The notes under the pieces were generated by a model. It had not been told where the DNA came from. It saw only the letters and a list, made by a program, of their open reading frames with translations, and did no database searches. Shown one piece after another: positions 28,279 to 37,520 of a DNA stretch of 64,000 bases. Position 1 is the stretch's first letter, and every line of letters starts with the position of its first letter. Origin of the DNA: Rhodothermales bacterium (GTDB taxonomy: Bacteria > Bacteroidota > Rhodothermia > Rhodothermales > UBA10348). Where the stretch lies: contig JANQQV010000020.1 in the NCBI GenBank assembly GCA_028284865.1, positions 372,001-436,000 of the forward strand, given 5' to 3'. Both the position numbers and the translations under genes were made by a program.

Positions 28279-30156
28279 TCAGCGCAACGGGACGCCGTCG
28301 CCAACCCGGATTACGGGCCGGGAAATGGTCCCTGTATCTGTTTGTACTACAAGGAAATACATGCCCGGTGAAAGTCTGGTTGGCAAGTCCAGTCGGATGG
28401 TATCACCCTCGCGTCCGAGGGAATCGAATTCACGATTCATGACCTCCCTTCCCATGACATCAACGAGTCTCACCGTCGCCGGATGATAGGCTTCACTTCC
28501 CAGTTCTACTAGCAGTCGATCGGTGAACGGATTTGGGTAGACTGAACGCATCAGATTGACGCGTTCCGGATGCGTCTCCGTGGAGGTCGATGTTCCCAGT
28601 TGGAGCTCATATCGATTGATGTACACCCCGAAGCTCCTGTACCCGATTCGCAACGTCCGGATACCCTCTTCCAACCAAACACCGTCCAGGACTGCGTTCC
28701 GGAAGAATGTTGTCGAATTGGTAGACGAGTAGGCCAACTCCTCTCCCCAATCCTGTCCATCGATGGCCAGGGTAAGCGAGCCATCCCGGGTCGCCGCCAG
28801 GCGTGCGATGAGGCGATAGGTTCCGCTCTCCGTCACGTTCACGGTGTATTCCGTCCACTCACGCAGGGTCACATTTTCCACGTTGTATCCCCCGCCGATA
28901 TCGGCAGAGACGCCTATGTCCACTCCCTCATCTGCTCGTAGCGCTCCGACCGTATTCAATGGGGTCAGTTCGAGGTAGGCTACACCGGGACCACCAAGAT
29001 CATAGTATTCCGCTTCAAATTGACCGGGGATATCCGGCGCTTCCATCAGATAGGGAGCCTGACCACATGTATCTCCGACCTGGATATGAAGGGTGTCCGA
29101 TTGTGCGGTCCATCCATCCTCGTCCAATGCATCAGCGCGGAGTTCATAGCAACCTGGATGCACGTTTTCGAGCGACAGGTCGATGGAAGGACCACTTCCC
29201 ATGGCAAGCAGACCGTCACCCTGATACAAAGCCAGAGAAGCGATTTCGGATACCGGATCGGTGGCTGTTGCCGTCAGGCTTACTGATTCACCGACATCAT
29301 ATTGCGTCTGCTCTCCTGCTGAAGCCACCGAGACAGACGGAGGGCCATGGGCGTCGGCATAAACCCGTACGTAGTCAACCTCGAAGCTCGTTGGAAAGTC
29401 ATTCGGCTCAACGCCTTGAGCACCACCCCACGTTCCACCGACCGCCAGGTTCAGGATCAAGTGAAACGGTTTGTCGAATGGCCAGCGGGTCCAGTTCGAA
29501 AGCCCTCGTTCGTACACCAGATTGACGTTGCCATCAACGTAGGTCGTAATACGCGTGGGCGTCCATTCCAGCGCGTAGACATGAAAGTCGGAGCGCGAGG
29601 TCGCGTTCATGAAAGTTGACGCCGGGTTATTGTTCAGCTGGTGATTGAGTGCATTCATGTGAACGGCCGAATGGGTCCGGTCCGGCTCATGGCCGACTCC
29701 TTCCATGATGTCAATCTCGCCGTTGTCCGGCCACCCTCCGTCTCCGTAGTTACTCTCGGATGGCATCATCCAGATGGCTGGCCAGGTACCCAATCCTTCC
29801 GGAAGGCGTGCTCGCACCTCAAAACGACCGTACAACCAATCTCCTTTGCCCAATGTCCTCAGCCGGGCCGAGGTGTAGGGTGCTCCTGCAAATGATTCAG
29901 GGCGCGCCTCAATGATGAGCACACCATTCTCGATACGAGCATTCTCGGGGCGAGCGTCGGTGTAGTATTGGAGTTCTTGATTCCCCCATCCCCCACCACC
30001 AACTTGATAGGACCATTTGGTCTCATCGGGTTGGGTACCGGAGTCGAATTCATCACTCCAGACCAATTGCCAGTCCTGGGCGTGCGCGGACATACCAAGC
30101 AGCACGCATGTCAGACCCGCAATCAACCTTTTCACTCTGTTCGACCTCGTCATCAC
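28279..30156 (-). CDS. GH16 beta-glucanase (laminarinase-like) with CBM6-like module and T9SS sorting domain
   Basis: WSDEFDSGTQPDETKWSYQVGGGGWGNQELQYY; catalytic GEIDIMEGVGHEP; CBM6-like GGYNVENVTLREWTEYTVNVTESGTYRL; C-terminal MRSVYPNPFTDRLLVEL. Confidence 0.93.
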   Translation of the reverse strand: MMTRSNRVKRLIAGLTCVLLGMSAHAQDWQLVWSDEFDSGTQPDETKWSYQVGGGGWGNQELQYYTDARPENARIENGVLIIEARPESFAGAPYTSARLRTLGKGDWLYGRFEVRARLPEGLGTWPAIWMMPSESNYGDGGWPDNGEIDIMEGVGHEPDRTHSAVHMNALNHQLNNNPASTFMNATSRSDFHVYALEWTPTRITTYVDGNVNLVYERGLSNWTRWPFDKPFHLILNLAVGGTWGGAQGVEPNDFPTSFEVDYVRVYADAHGPPSVSVASAGEQTQYDVGESVSLTATATDPVSEIASLALYQGDGLLAMGSGPSIDLSLENVHPGCYELRADALDEDGWTAQSDTLHIQVGDTCGQAPYLMEAPDIPGQFEAEYYDLGGPGVAYLELTPLNTVGALRADEGVDIGVSADIGGGYNVENVTLREWTEYTVNVTESGTYRLIARLAATRDGSLTLAIDGQDWGEELAYSSTNSTTFFRNAVLDGVWLEEGIRTLRIGYRSFGVYINRYELQLGTSTSTETHPERVNLMRSVYPNPFTDRLLVELGSEAYHPATVRLVDVMGREVMNREFDSLGREGDTIRLDLPTRLSPGMYFLVVQTDTGTISRPVIRVGDGVPLR

Positions 30157-30225
30157 TCCTACCCTCCTGGGGCGCTTCTACAGTGAATGGTGTTCTGTCA
30201 GTCCCGATCGATCATCTGGCGACAC

Positions 30226-31224
30226 TCAGGAGGACGCACGGATGCGAAGCTCCACCGGCAGTTCGCTGGCATAGCTTTGCAGAACGTCGTCGCTTTCATT
30301 GGCGATGACCGCTTCAAGAAGCTTGACCGATCGCCGTCCCAGCTCCCGAATCGGAACGTGAACAGTGGTTAACGGCGGGAACGTGAATGCCGAACTGGGA
30401 ATGTTGTCAAACCCGGTCAGCGATACATCTTCTGGAATCCTCAGCCCGGCGTCGCGAATCGCACTCAAAGCGCCGACAGCCGCATCATCATTCGATGTCA
30501 TGATGGCCGAAGGCGGCTCAGGCAAACCCAATAGGTATTTGGTGCCATCGTACCCGGCCTGCTGGGTGAACTCACCCTCGAAAATCAAGTCCTCATTGAC
30601 AGGAATGCCTGAGACACGCAGTGCTTCCAGGAACCCTCTGAACCGTTCCTGAGCGTCATAAGCATCGCGCGGACCCGTTATGAATCCGATTTTGGAATGT
30701 CCCGAAGCGATCAGATGTTCAGCCATCTGTCGCATTCCGCCAAAATTGTCGAATGAAATGGTCGGCACTCTCTTACCCTCGGACCGGGTGTTGAGGAATA
30801 CCAATGGGATCCCGCTGGGCGCGCGGTCCAGTACGGATTCCACGGTGAGCACGGGAGCCATGACCAGAATGCCGTCCACTCTACGGTACATTCCTTTCAA
30901 AGCAGCTTCCAATTCGTCAGACGAGTTGTGCGAGGACGAAATCAAAAGCATCCGGCCGTCCTCTTGAGCTGCGCTGTCTATGCCATTCAGCAATTCGGCA
31001 TAGAAGTCTCCGGATACATAGGGCAGTAGAATACCGATGGCCCCTGTTTGCCTGGAGTGCAAACTCTGTGCAGCCGGGTTGGGCGTGTACCCCAGCTCTG
31101 CCGCCGCCTCCAGCACACGTTCACGTTTGTCCGCGCGAACGTTGCAGGTGTCGTTGAGTACACGGGAAACCGTCGAAATCGATACCTTTGCTCGCTCTGC
31201 TACGTCCCGTATCGTTGCTCCCAT
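30226..31224 (-). CDS. LacI family transcriptional regulator
   Basis: MGATIRDVAERAKVSISTVSRVLNDTCNVRADKRERVLEAAAELGYTPNPAAQSL LacI HTH plus periplasmic-binding-like effector domain. Confidence 0.96.
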   Translation of the reverse strand: MGATIRDVAERAKVSISTVSRVLNDTCNVRADKRERVLEAAAELGYTPNPAAQSLHSRQTGAIGILLPYVSGDFYAELLNGIDSAAQEDGRMLLISSSHNSSDELEAALKGMYRRVDGILVMAPVLTVESVLDRAPSGIPLVFLNTRSEGKRVPTISFDNFGGMRQMAEHLIASGHSKIGFITGPRDAYDAQERFRGFLEALRVSGIPVNEDLIFEGEFTQQAGYDGTKYLLGLPEPPSAIMTSNDDAAVGALSAIRDAGLRIPEDVSLTGFDNIPSSAFTFPPLTTVHVPIRELGRRSVKLLEAVIANESDDVLQSYASELPVELRIRASS

Positions 31225-31264
31225 CGTACCTCGTCATTGAGGCGGTTTCGCAACCGCATCATGC

Positions 31265-31286
31265 ATTCTGAAAACCTTTTCAGAAT
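31265..31286. promoter_or_regulatory. Predicted LacI-family operator in lacI/SGNH divergent intergenic region
   Basis: ATTCTGAAAACCTTTTCAGAAT, 10-bp inverted arms around CC. Confidence 0.78.
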
Positions 31287-31315
31287 GATACACTCTTGGC
31301 ATTTTGAACGCAAGC

Positions 31316-33115
31316 ATGCCCAAATCGTCCAAAGAACGGGTTTTCACCGTTCTGCTTGTTCTCATCCCCGTCTTTCTGCTTCTTGCTCTGGAGATGGGTC
31401 TTCGGCTGTCCGGTTTCGCCGAATCGCGACGTAGTGCGCTCAAGCCGATCGATGGTGAACCGGGATGGGTCGGGCTCAACCCAGAATATCCGGGCCGGTA
31501 TTTCAGAGGCTTTCTTCCGGCAGTGGCTTTCACTCCATTTCGCGAAGTCAAGCCGGACAACAGTGTTCGCGTGGTAGTCCTCGGTGGGTCTTCGACTGCC
31601 GGATTCCCTTATCAATGGTACCAAGGCTTCCCTTCGGGCTTGGAACGACGATTGACGGACCAGTATGCAGGCCGCCCGGTCGAGGTCATCAATCTGGGGA
31701 TGACGGCTGTCAACAGTTACACACTCTGGGACCTGGGGCGTCATGTTATCGACATGGACCCCGACCTGGTCGTCATCTACGCTGGCCACAACGAATTCTA
31801 TGGCGCATACGGTGCGGGCACCACGGCAGCGTGGTATCCGAAGTCCGCGTGGTTTGGACGCATGTTGCTGACGCTGAAACGGTCGGCCATCGTCATGGGT
31901 ATCGAGCGCATCCTCTTCGGGCCGCCTGACTATGGCCTGGACGCAGATCCGAACGAGCGCACTTTGATGGCCCGCGTGGTGCAGGACGCGGGAATCGTAC
32001 TCGATGAGGATGTCTATTCCGCGGGAATCGCCCAGTTCGAATCCAACATGGAGCGGGTCCTGTCTTCCTATCAGGAAAACGGCATTCCGGTTGTGGTCGG
32101 CACTCTCGTCGCCAACCTCTCCGAACAGCATCCGCTCTCGCAGACAGTCGACGCTGTAGAGGCATTCGAAGCAGGCCGCCAGGCTCTTCAGGATGGGGAC
32201 GTGGAAGAGGCACGAATTCGATTCATCGAGGCGCGGGACCTGGATCAGATACGATTTCGAGCCTCAACCGATATCAACGACATCATTCGGTCCTGGTCTG
32301 GTCGAGACGGCGTTTCGGTTGTAGACCTTGAGCCTGCATTTGAGGAGGCATCCACAACAGGAATCCCTGGATACGATTTGTTCACGGATCACCTCCACCC
32401 CACCGCGCGCGGATATGATTTGATTGCGGAGGAGCTTACTCCATCGGCGGTTGCGGCTCTCGAACAACGAGGGATTCGCCCCCGACCGCTGAATCTGGAA
32501 TGGGACTCGACCATTCTGTTGGACGGCCTGTCGGAATCGGAGGCGGGGATTCTGATCGACCGCCTCCTGTCAGACTATCCGTTCAATCTGGACGACGAAC
32601 CGGGGGCGGCCACATCCAGATACCAGGAACTGATGGACGCTCGGCGTCAGTCCGGCAGCATCTCAGATTCCCTTGCCATCAGTGTGATGACAACGGATAT
32701 GCCCACACAAAACGCCCTTCTGGAGGGTGCGCGTCTGTACGAGTCCTCAGGCGACTCCCTGCAAGCCCTGCAATACTACCATTCGCTCTTCTATTGGCAG
32801 CCCTTCAATGCCACCTTGATGGAAGAGGTCATCGGGAGATACCTGACGGCTCCTACATGGGATGCCGTAACGGAAAAGCTGGCTTTGTACGGCGCCGCCC
32901 GATCAGATCAGCTGTACTTCTGGAACGCACTCGCGGTAACGCAGATACGCCAGGAGCGTTGGGAGTCAGCAGCCGTCGCCCTTCAACAGGCTGAGCGTCT
33001 TGATGACCGGTCGCCGGTCATGCTATACAACCGTGCTCGCCTGGAATTGGCCCAGGGCGATACGCTCGCCGCACGCTCCACGTTGGAAGCTTACCGCTCT
33101 GCCACGCAGAACTAA
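31316..33115 (+). CDS. Membrane-anchored SGNH/GDSL hydrolase with C-terminal TPR-like region
   Basis: VVVLGGSSTAGFPYQW, VIYAGHNEFYGAYG, DLFTDHLHPTARGYDLIAEEL (SGNH blocks); C-terminal helical repeats. Confidence 0.83.
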   Translation: MPKSSKERVFTVLLVLIPVFLLLALEMGLRLSGFAESRRSALKPIDGEPGWVGLNPEYPGRYFRGFLPAVAFTPFREVKPDNSVRVVVLGGSSTAGFPYQWYQGFPSGLERRLTDQYAGRPVEVINLGMTAVNSYTLWDLGRHVIDMDPDLVVIYAGHNEFYGAYGAGTTAAWYPKSAWFGRMLLTLKRSAIVMGIERILFGPPDYGLDADPNERTLMARVVQDAGIVLDEDVYSAGIAQFESNMERVLSSYQENGIPVVVGTLVANLSEQHPLSQTVDAVEAFEAGRQALQDGDVEEARIRFIEARDLDQIRFRASTDINDIIRSWSGRDGVSVVDLEPAFEEASTTGIPGYDLFTDHLHPTARGYDLIAEELTPSAVAALEQRGIRPRPLNLEWDSTILLDGLSESEAGILIDRLLSDYPFNLDDEPGAATSRYQELMDARRQSGSISDSLAISVMTTDMPTQNALLEGARLYESSGDSLQALQYYHSLFYWQPFNATLMEEVIGRYLTAPTWDAVTEKLALYGAARSDQLYFWNALAVTQIRQERWESAAVALQQAERLDDRSPVMLYNRARLELAQGDTLAARSTLEAYRSATQN

Positions 33116-33119
33116 CGGG

Positions 33120-33548
33120 CTATTCGCCAGAAGCTTGAGCCTTCTTGGCAGCCAGCCACGCATCAACCGAGTACTTGCCCGGGCCCGTGAACACAAAGGC
33201 CAGCAACACCATCATGTTCTTGAAGGAGTGGCCTGGGTTGCCATTGCCCGATACGACATGGCCGATCCAGGCAACGAGCATGGTGAACGCCAGCAGAAGC
33301 GACATCGGCATGAACAGGATGCCGAAGAGGATCAGCAGTGCACCAATCGACTCGGTGAAGGCGGCCATGAATCCCCAGAAAGTGGGCCAGAATTCGATTC
33401 CGAAGCGAGCCATCGCTCCTCCGAGACCTTCCCAGCGTTCTGGGCCACCAACCAGCTTGTCCCAGCCGTGGTAATAGATGAATCCAGCGCCGATACCGAT
33501 GCGCGCGATGAGAAGTCCAAGGTCTAGGTGCTTGTAAATCGCTTTCAT
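33120..33548 (-). CDS. DoxX family membrane protein
   Basis: DLGLLIARIGIGAGFIYYHGWDKLVGGPERWEGLGGAM...ESIGALLILFGILF. Confidence 0.87.
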   Translation of the reverse strand: MKAIYKHLDLGLLIARIGIGAGFIYYHGWDKLVGGPERWEGLGGAMARFGIEFWPTFWGFMAAFTESIGALLILFGILFMPMSLLLAFTMLVAWIGHVVSGNGNPGHSFKNMMVLLAFVFTGPGKYSVDAWLAAKKAQASGE

Positions 33549-33636
33549 GACGGGGAGAGAAAGTGGGGAAGTTTGAAATGTGTACCGATGGACCTGCTGG
33601 TGTTACGGCTTTTCCAACGGACATCCTTTCGGTTGG

Positions 33637-34515
33637 TCAAAACGCTGTGGGATACGCTGCCTGAATCATGGGTCCATCGGTCAATAGCCACTTGGACCGT
33701 GCTGAACTCTCAAGGAGAAGTCTGATGTCTTCTTCCTTTCCATTGACCAGAACGCTTCGAGCTACCAATCGGACACCGTGGCTATAGTCCACCCATCGAT
33801 CGGTATGCCCTGTGTAGAGCGGCTGAATCGGACTTCCGTCCACTTGATGCCAGCCGTAGATGGCAACGCGTCCCTCCAGATCATTCAGTCTGCCAGTCAA
33901 CACGATGTCTTTCTTGTGCCCCGCAACCCAGGACCCGGACTCGATTCCCAAAGAGTCCCGCTGAGCCAGCAGCATGCCTGTATGCTGTGCGAAAACCGGT
34001 AAAGTGGTCATGGCATCACTCGGAGGAATCGGACGAGGTGCTACTTTTCGATCAGCCATTGAGTGAATGAGATCCACCAACAACGCTGTCGGTAGAGTCA
34101 TGTCCGTAGCGTCGGCAATGCGCTGGGCCGCCTGAGGAGACATCGGCATGAACAGGAAGTCGTCATCAGAACCAACGGCCAGATAGTCCGGCAAAACCCT
34201 GAATTCGAGCGATATCCAGTCTCCGCCATCCGGTCGCTCCGTCGTCAGACTTGATAAGCTCCGCAACCAGGACGGCACGTTTCCAGCCAGGATCTCAGCC
34301 ACAACCTGCTCGTCGCGCGACTCGAGTGGTAGTGCGCTCCATCGTTCGATCAATTCACTCGCAGACCGGGCATCCGGGCTTCGAGCCGGTATCTCCCACA
34401 CGGCGGGAATCGCGTCGGCGGAACTGTCACATCCCGACCACAGGAAGACGAGAAGTACACCGCAAAACCCGCACGTGAGCATCCGTAATCGATATGCGTG
34501 GATACCATCGATCAT
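33637..34515 (-). CDS. Hypothetical lipoprotein
   Basis: Signal sequence LLVFLWSGCDSS; uninterrupted 292-aa ORF overlapping the next start. Confidence 0.6.
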   Translation of the reverse strand: MIDGIHAYRLRMLTCGFCGVLLVFLWSGCDSSADAIPAVWEIPARSPDARSASELIERWSALPLESRDEQVVAEILAGNVPSWLRSLSSLTTERPDGGDWISLEFRVLPDYLAVGSDDDFLFMPMSPQAAQRIADATDMTLPTALLVDLIHSMADRKVAPRPIPPSDAMTTLPVFAQHTGMLLAQRDSLGIESGSWVAGHKKDIVLTGRLNDLEGRVAIYGWHQVDGSPIQPLYTGHTDRWVDYSHGVRLVARSVLVNGKEEDIRLLLESSARSKWLLTDGPMIQAAYPTAF

Positions 34516-34883
34516 ACATGTTGATCGATGAGAATCGCGTTTCCATCGGGATCCAGCAATGTGAAACTTCCCGGCCCTTCGCTCGACTCGTCGACTTCAG
34601 TCGTAAGCTCCACCCCCCGTCGCTTGAGCTCGCTCTGTAGCGATCGAACGTCCGTAAAGCCTTCCAACGGCTGATTCTTGGCATCCCAGCCTGGATTGAA
34701 GGTCAGCACATTGCCTTCAAACATCCCCTGGAACAGACCGATCGTGTGGGATCCGTTTCGAAGGATCAACCAGTTCTGCTCTTGCACGCCACCAATCACC
34801 TCGAATCCAAGGTTCTCGTAAAACGAACGTGACTTCCCGATATCCTTGACGGACAAGCTGACGGAGAAAGCGCCCAGGTCCAT
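34512..34883 (-). CDS. VOC (glyoxalase/bleomycin-resistance) family protein
   Basis: FSVSLSVKDIGKSRSFYENLGFEVIGG...FTLLDPDGNAILIDQH. Confidence 0.88.
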   Translation of the reverse strand: MDLGAFSVSLSVKDIGKSRSFYENLGFEVIGGVQEQNWLILRNGSHTIGLFQGMFEGNVLTFNPGWDAKNQPLEGFTDVRSLQSELKRRGVELTTEVDESSEGPGSFTLLDPDGNAILIDQHV

Positions 34884-34887
34884 TATT

Positions 34888-35403
34888 CTATCCTCGTTCT
34901 TTGGTTGGATTCTTGTTGTAAGCTGCTGTCTGTCCCGGCGGGATGGTCATGAACTCCCATGTTTCCGCCTTACCCATTCTCGCCATGACTACCATCTGCC
35001 CGACATGGTAGCTCAAGTGTGCCAGACTTCTCAGCAGCGCCGCTCGTACCGTCAACGGCTGTTGGCGGATGGTGATCATCCGATCCAGATCCGCATCCGA
35101 CAACGATGAAATAGCGCCTTCCAGAATAGACCACGCTTCATTCCATAGGGCTTCGGCCTCCACGATTGACAGGTGAGCGATCGCAAACTCTCCTTCCCGA
35201 TCCCGCCACTCTTTTTCGCCATCGCTTGTCAGAAAATCGGTGAACCGCGACAACAGGTTGCCGTGAAGATGTCGAACGAGCATCCCGATCGAATTTCCTC
35301 CTTCCACAGGGATGCGATTCAACACGTCATCATCCATCTGGCCCAGGATGGAGGTGATGTAGCCGGCATATCTTCGGAACTCGGCGTGGTAGGTATCAAT
35401 CAT
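34888..35403 (-). CDS. DinB-like/DUF1572 family protein
   Basis: GGNSIGMLVRHLHGNLLSRFTDFLTSDGEKEWRDREGEF...AHLSYHVGQMVVMARM. Confidence 0.82.
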   Translation of the reverse strand: MIDTYHAEFRRYAGYITSILGQMDDDVLNRIPVEGGNSIGMLVRHLHGNLLSRFTDFLTSDGEKEWRDREGEFAIAHLSIVEAEALWNEAWSILEGAISSLSDADLDRMITIRQQPLTVRAALLRSLAHLSYHVGQMVVMARMGKAETWEFMTIPPGQTAAYNKNPTKERG

Positions 35404-35483
35404 GAGCTGTGGGTTGGGTAGATGGGTATGTTACGCAAGAATCCCCGTGCGAGTGAAACGTCCGCTTTTCTGCATCGGCACTT

Positions 35484-35669
35484 TCAGGACAGATGGTTCT
35501 TTCGCCTGATCTTGATACCCAACAGCCATACTGCGCTGCCCAGAATCATCAGTACGGGGATCCCCCCCGGCTCGTCTTCAATCATGATCATCGGGACCAT
35601 GAGCGAGGCTCCCAGAATCCCCAACCCGGCAGCGATACCGGTCTCAATATGGGTGAACAGGTTTCTCAC
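35484..35669 (-). CDS. Small membrane protein
   Basis: 61 aa, two hydrophobic segments; 4-bp overlap with the upstream ORF. Confidence 0.45.
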   Translation of the reverse strand: MRNLFTHIETGIAAGLGILGASLMVPMIMIEDEPGGIPVLMILGSAVWLLGIKIRRKNHLS

Positions 35670-36151
35670 GCAGAAGCCTCAAGAGTGTCATCAGAAGACT
35701 CATTCTCTCTTATCGCGGCCTGCTTGAACAACCAGGCGGCAAACAGGCATAGTCCCGAGAAAAACACCGTAATCCAGACCACGTCCCAGGGCCAGACCGG
35801 GCCGGAAACGCCAAGACCGCCCACCAATGCGACCAGGGCAATCATGATCAATGCAGCCGCAGACAGAGACATGATCCACGTCATATGCGCTGGACGAAAT
35901 CGGATGGCCACTGCCGAAAAGAATGCGACCACCAGGACGACGAAGTAAAGCATGTTGACGTCATTGTTCTCGGAGCCGATGATTCCCACCGCACCGTTTA
36001 CCCAGAACAGCAGAAAGGCGGAAATCATGGTGACGGCCAAGCCGAAACGATAGTGACGGTTCGATGGAAGGCGTGACGCGAGAAACCGGAAAATGCCAAA
36101 CAGGGCCAGACCGAACAGGCCCAGTAACAGGAATTCGAAAACGAGAGGCAT
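35666..36151 (-). CDS. Hypothetical multi-TM membrane protein
   Basis: Start MPLVFEFLLLGLFGLALFGIFRF; several TM helices; upstream part of the ORF (to 36622) is antisense to the next gene. Confidence 0.6.
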   Translation of the reverse strand: MPLVFEFLLLGLFGLALFGIFRFLASRLPSNRHYRFGLAVTMISAFLLFWVNGAVGIIGSENNDVNMLYFVVLVVAFFSAVAIRFRPAHMTWIMSLSAAALIMIALVALVGGLGVSGPVWPWDVVWITVFFSGLCLFAAWLFKQAAIRENESSDDTLEASA

Positions 36152-36289
36152 GACAAGAGGATGGTTGGTTGATCGTATGTTGACATTTGAATCGAAAACC
36201 GAGTGCCTTTTTCGATGGGGACTGCGGCTCGATCGACAGTCCCAAACTGCAACCTGATGCAGTGAGGGACGTGAGCACCTTGTGATCAG

Positions 36290-37438
36290 TTGATGAGCAT
36301 TCGCCATTTCATGAGTTCCGGTCCGGAAAAAACACCCGAATCTGCTGAAGCCTATCACTTTGAAGGATTCCGCCTCGACGTGGAAGACCGGCAACTTTGG
36401 AGGGGACACGACCGGGTAGAGTTGAATGCCAGGTATCTCGACGCCCTTATCCTGCTCGTGCGGGAAAGCCCCAAACTGGTCGAGAAGGATCGCTTCTTTG
36501 AAGAAGTATGGCAGGATGTAGTCGTCAGCGACAGCGCGCTGTCCCAGTGCATCAAAGAACTGCGCAAAGCTCTGGATGACGATGCTTCCAATCCCGGATT
36601 CATCCAGACGGTACCCCGACACGGGTATCGATTCATCGGAGCCGAGAACGCGAATCCCACAGAACCCATCACTTCGGAGTCAGCCACTTCGAACTTGACC
36701 GCCTTGAAATGGGGTGGCGCGTCGACGGCCAACGTGAATCGAGCAACACTTCTGGCTCTGGCGGGCACCACCGGTGGAGCCCTTGCCGGACTTTTCGGAG
36801 GGATGCTTTACGGATTCAGCCTGTCTTCCCCTGAAGCAGGTATCGGGACACTTTCCACGCTCCTGGTTCTCGTTGGCATCAACATGTTGATGGGGCTGGC
36901 GGGTGCTGCAGGAATCAGCACCGGATGGGCCTTGGGTGTCTTGAAATCCGGCAAAGGGTCCCCGGCTGTTTCATGGATGCACGTCCTTGGAGCAACCTTG
37001 GGGGGCATGTTGATCGGATCCGGAGTGAAAATGCTGGGTGTCGATGCCTTCAATCTGTTTTTCGGGATTGCGCCTTCCGGCATCACCGGGGGTGTCGAAG
37101 GAGCTATTCTGGGAGCCGCAATCGTATTCGGAGTCTGGCTGGGACGCGGTCTTTCATTCGTTGCGGAAGCCTGGCGAAACGCGGCAGGTGCCGGAGTCGC
37201 TGGAGCCCTTGCCGGAGCCGTCATTCCGTTGACGGGAGGCAATCTGATGGGTGGCAGTTTGCGGCTGCTTGCCGACTCATTTCAGGAGTCGCGTCTTCCG
37301 GAGGATCCCTTCCATTCCCTGTTCGGGTCAATGGCTGTTGGACCGGCATCCGAGGCCATTCTGGGCTCCGTCGAAGGCCTTGTTTTTGCTGCTTGCGTGG
37401 CGGGAGTCATCTCCTGGGCTGAGCGTCGATTCGCCTAG
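36290..37438 (+). CDS. Winged-helix (Trans_reg_C-type) regulator fused to Gly-rich multi-TM domain
   Basis: FEGFRLDVEDRQLWRGHDRVELNARYLDALILLVRES...SALSQCIKELRKALDDDASNPGFIQTVPRHGYRFIG followed by ~6 Gly/Ala-rich hydrophobic segments. Confidence 0.83.
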   Translation: MMSIRHFMSSGPEKTPESAEAYHFEGFRLDVEDRQLWRGHDRVELNARYLDALILLVRESPKLVEKDRFFEEVWQDVVVSDSALSQCIKELRKALDDDASNPGFIQTVPRHGYRFIGAENANPTEPITSESATSNLTALKWGGASTANVNRATLLALAGTTGGALAGLFGGMLYGFSLSSPEAGIGTLSTLLVLVGINMLMGLAGAAGISTGWALGVLKSGKGSPAVSWMHVLGATLGGMLIGSGVKMLGVDAFNLFFGIAPSGITGGVEGAILGAAIVFGVWLGRGLSFVAEAWRNAAGAGVAGALAGAVIPLTGGNLMGGSLRLLADSFQESRLPEDPFHSLFGSMAVGPASEAILGSVEGLVFAACVAGVISWAERRFA

Positions 37439-37520
37439 AGAGTTGCGGCCAATTCGAGCTTACCTCTGATCTCGTTCTGGTAGTCGTCCCAGGCGGCATG
37501 TCAAGTCGCTGTTCTGCAAG

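Noticed and set aside
16864-31224. SusD-type lipoprotein in the glucan locus
   Set aside because: Looked for an N-terminal lipobox and SusD/RagB-like helical sequence in each ORF; none matches, so not annotated
31280-32131. 283-aa minus-strand ORF
   Set aside because: Antisense to the SGNH hydrolase; no domain or signal features
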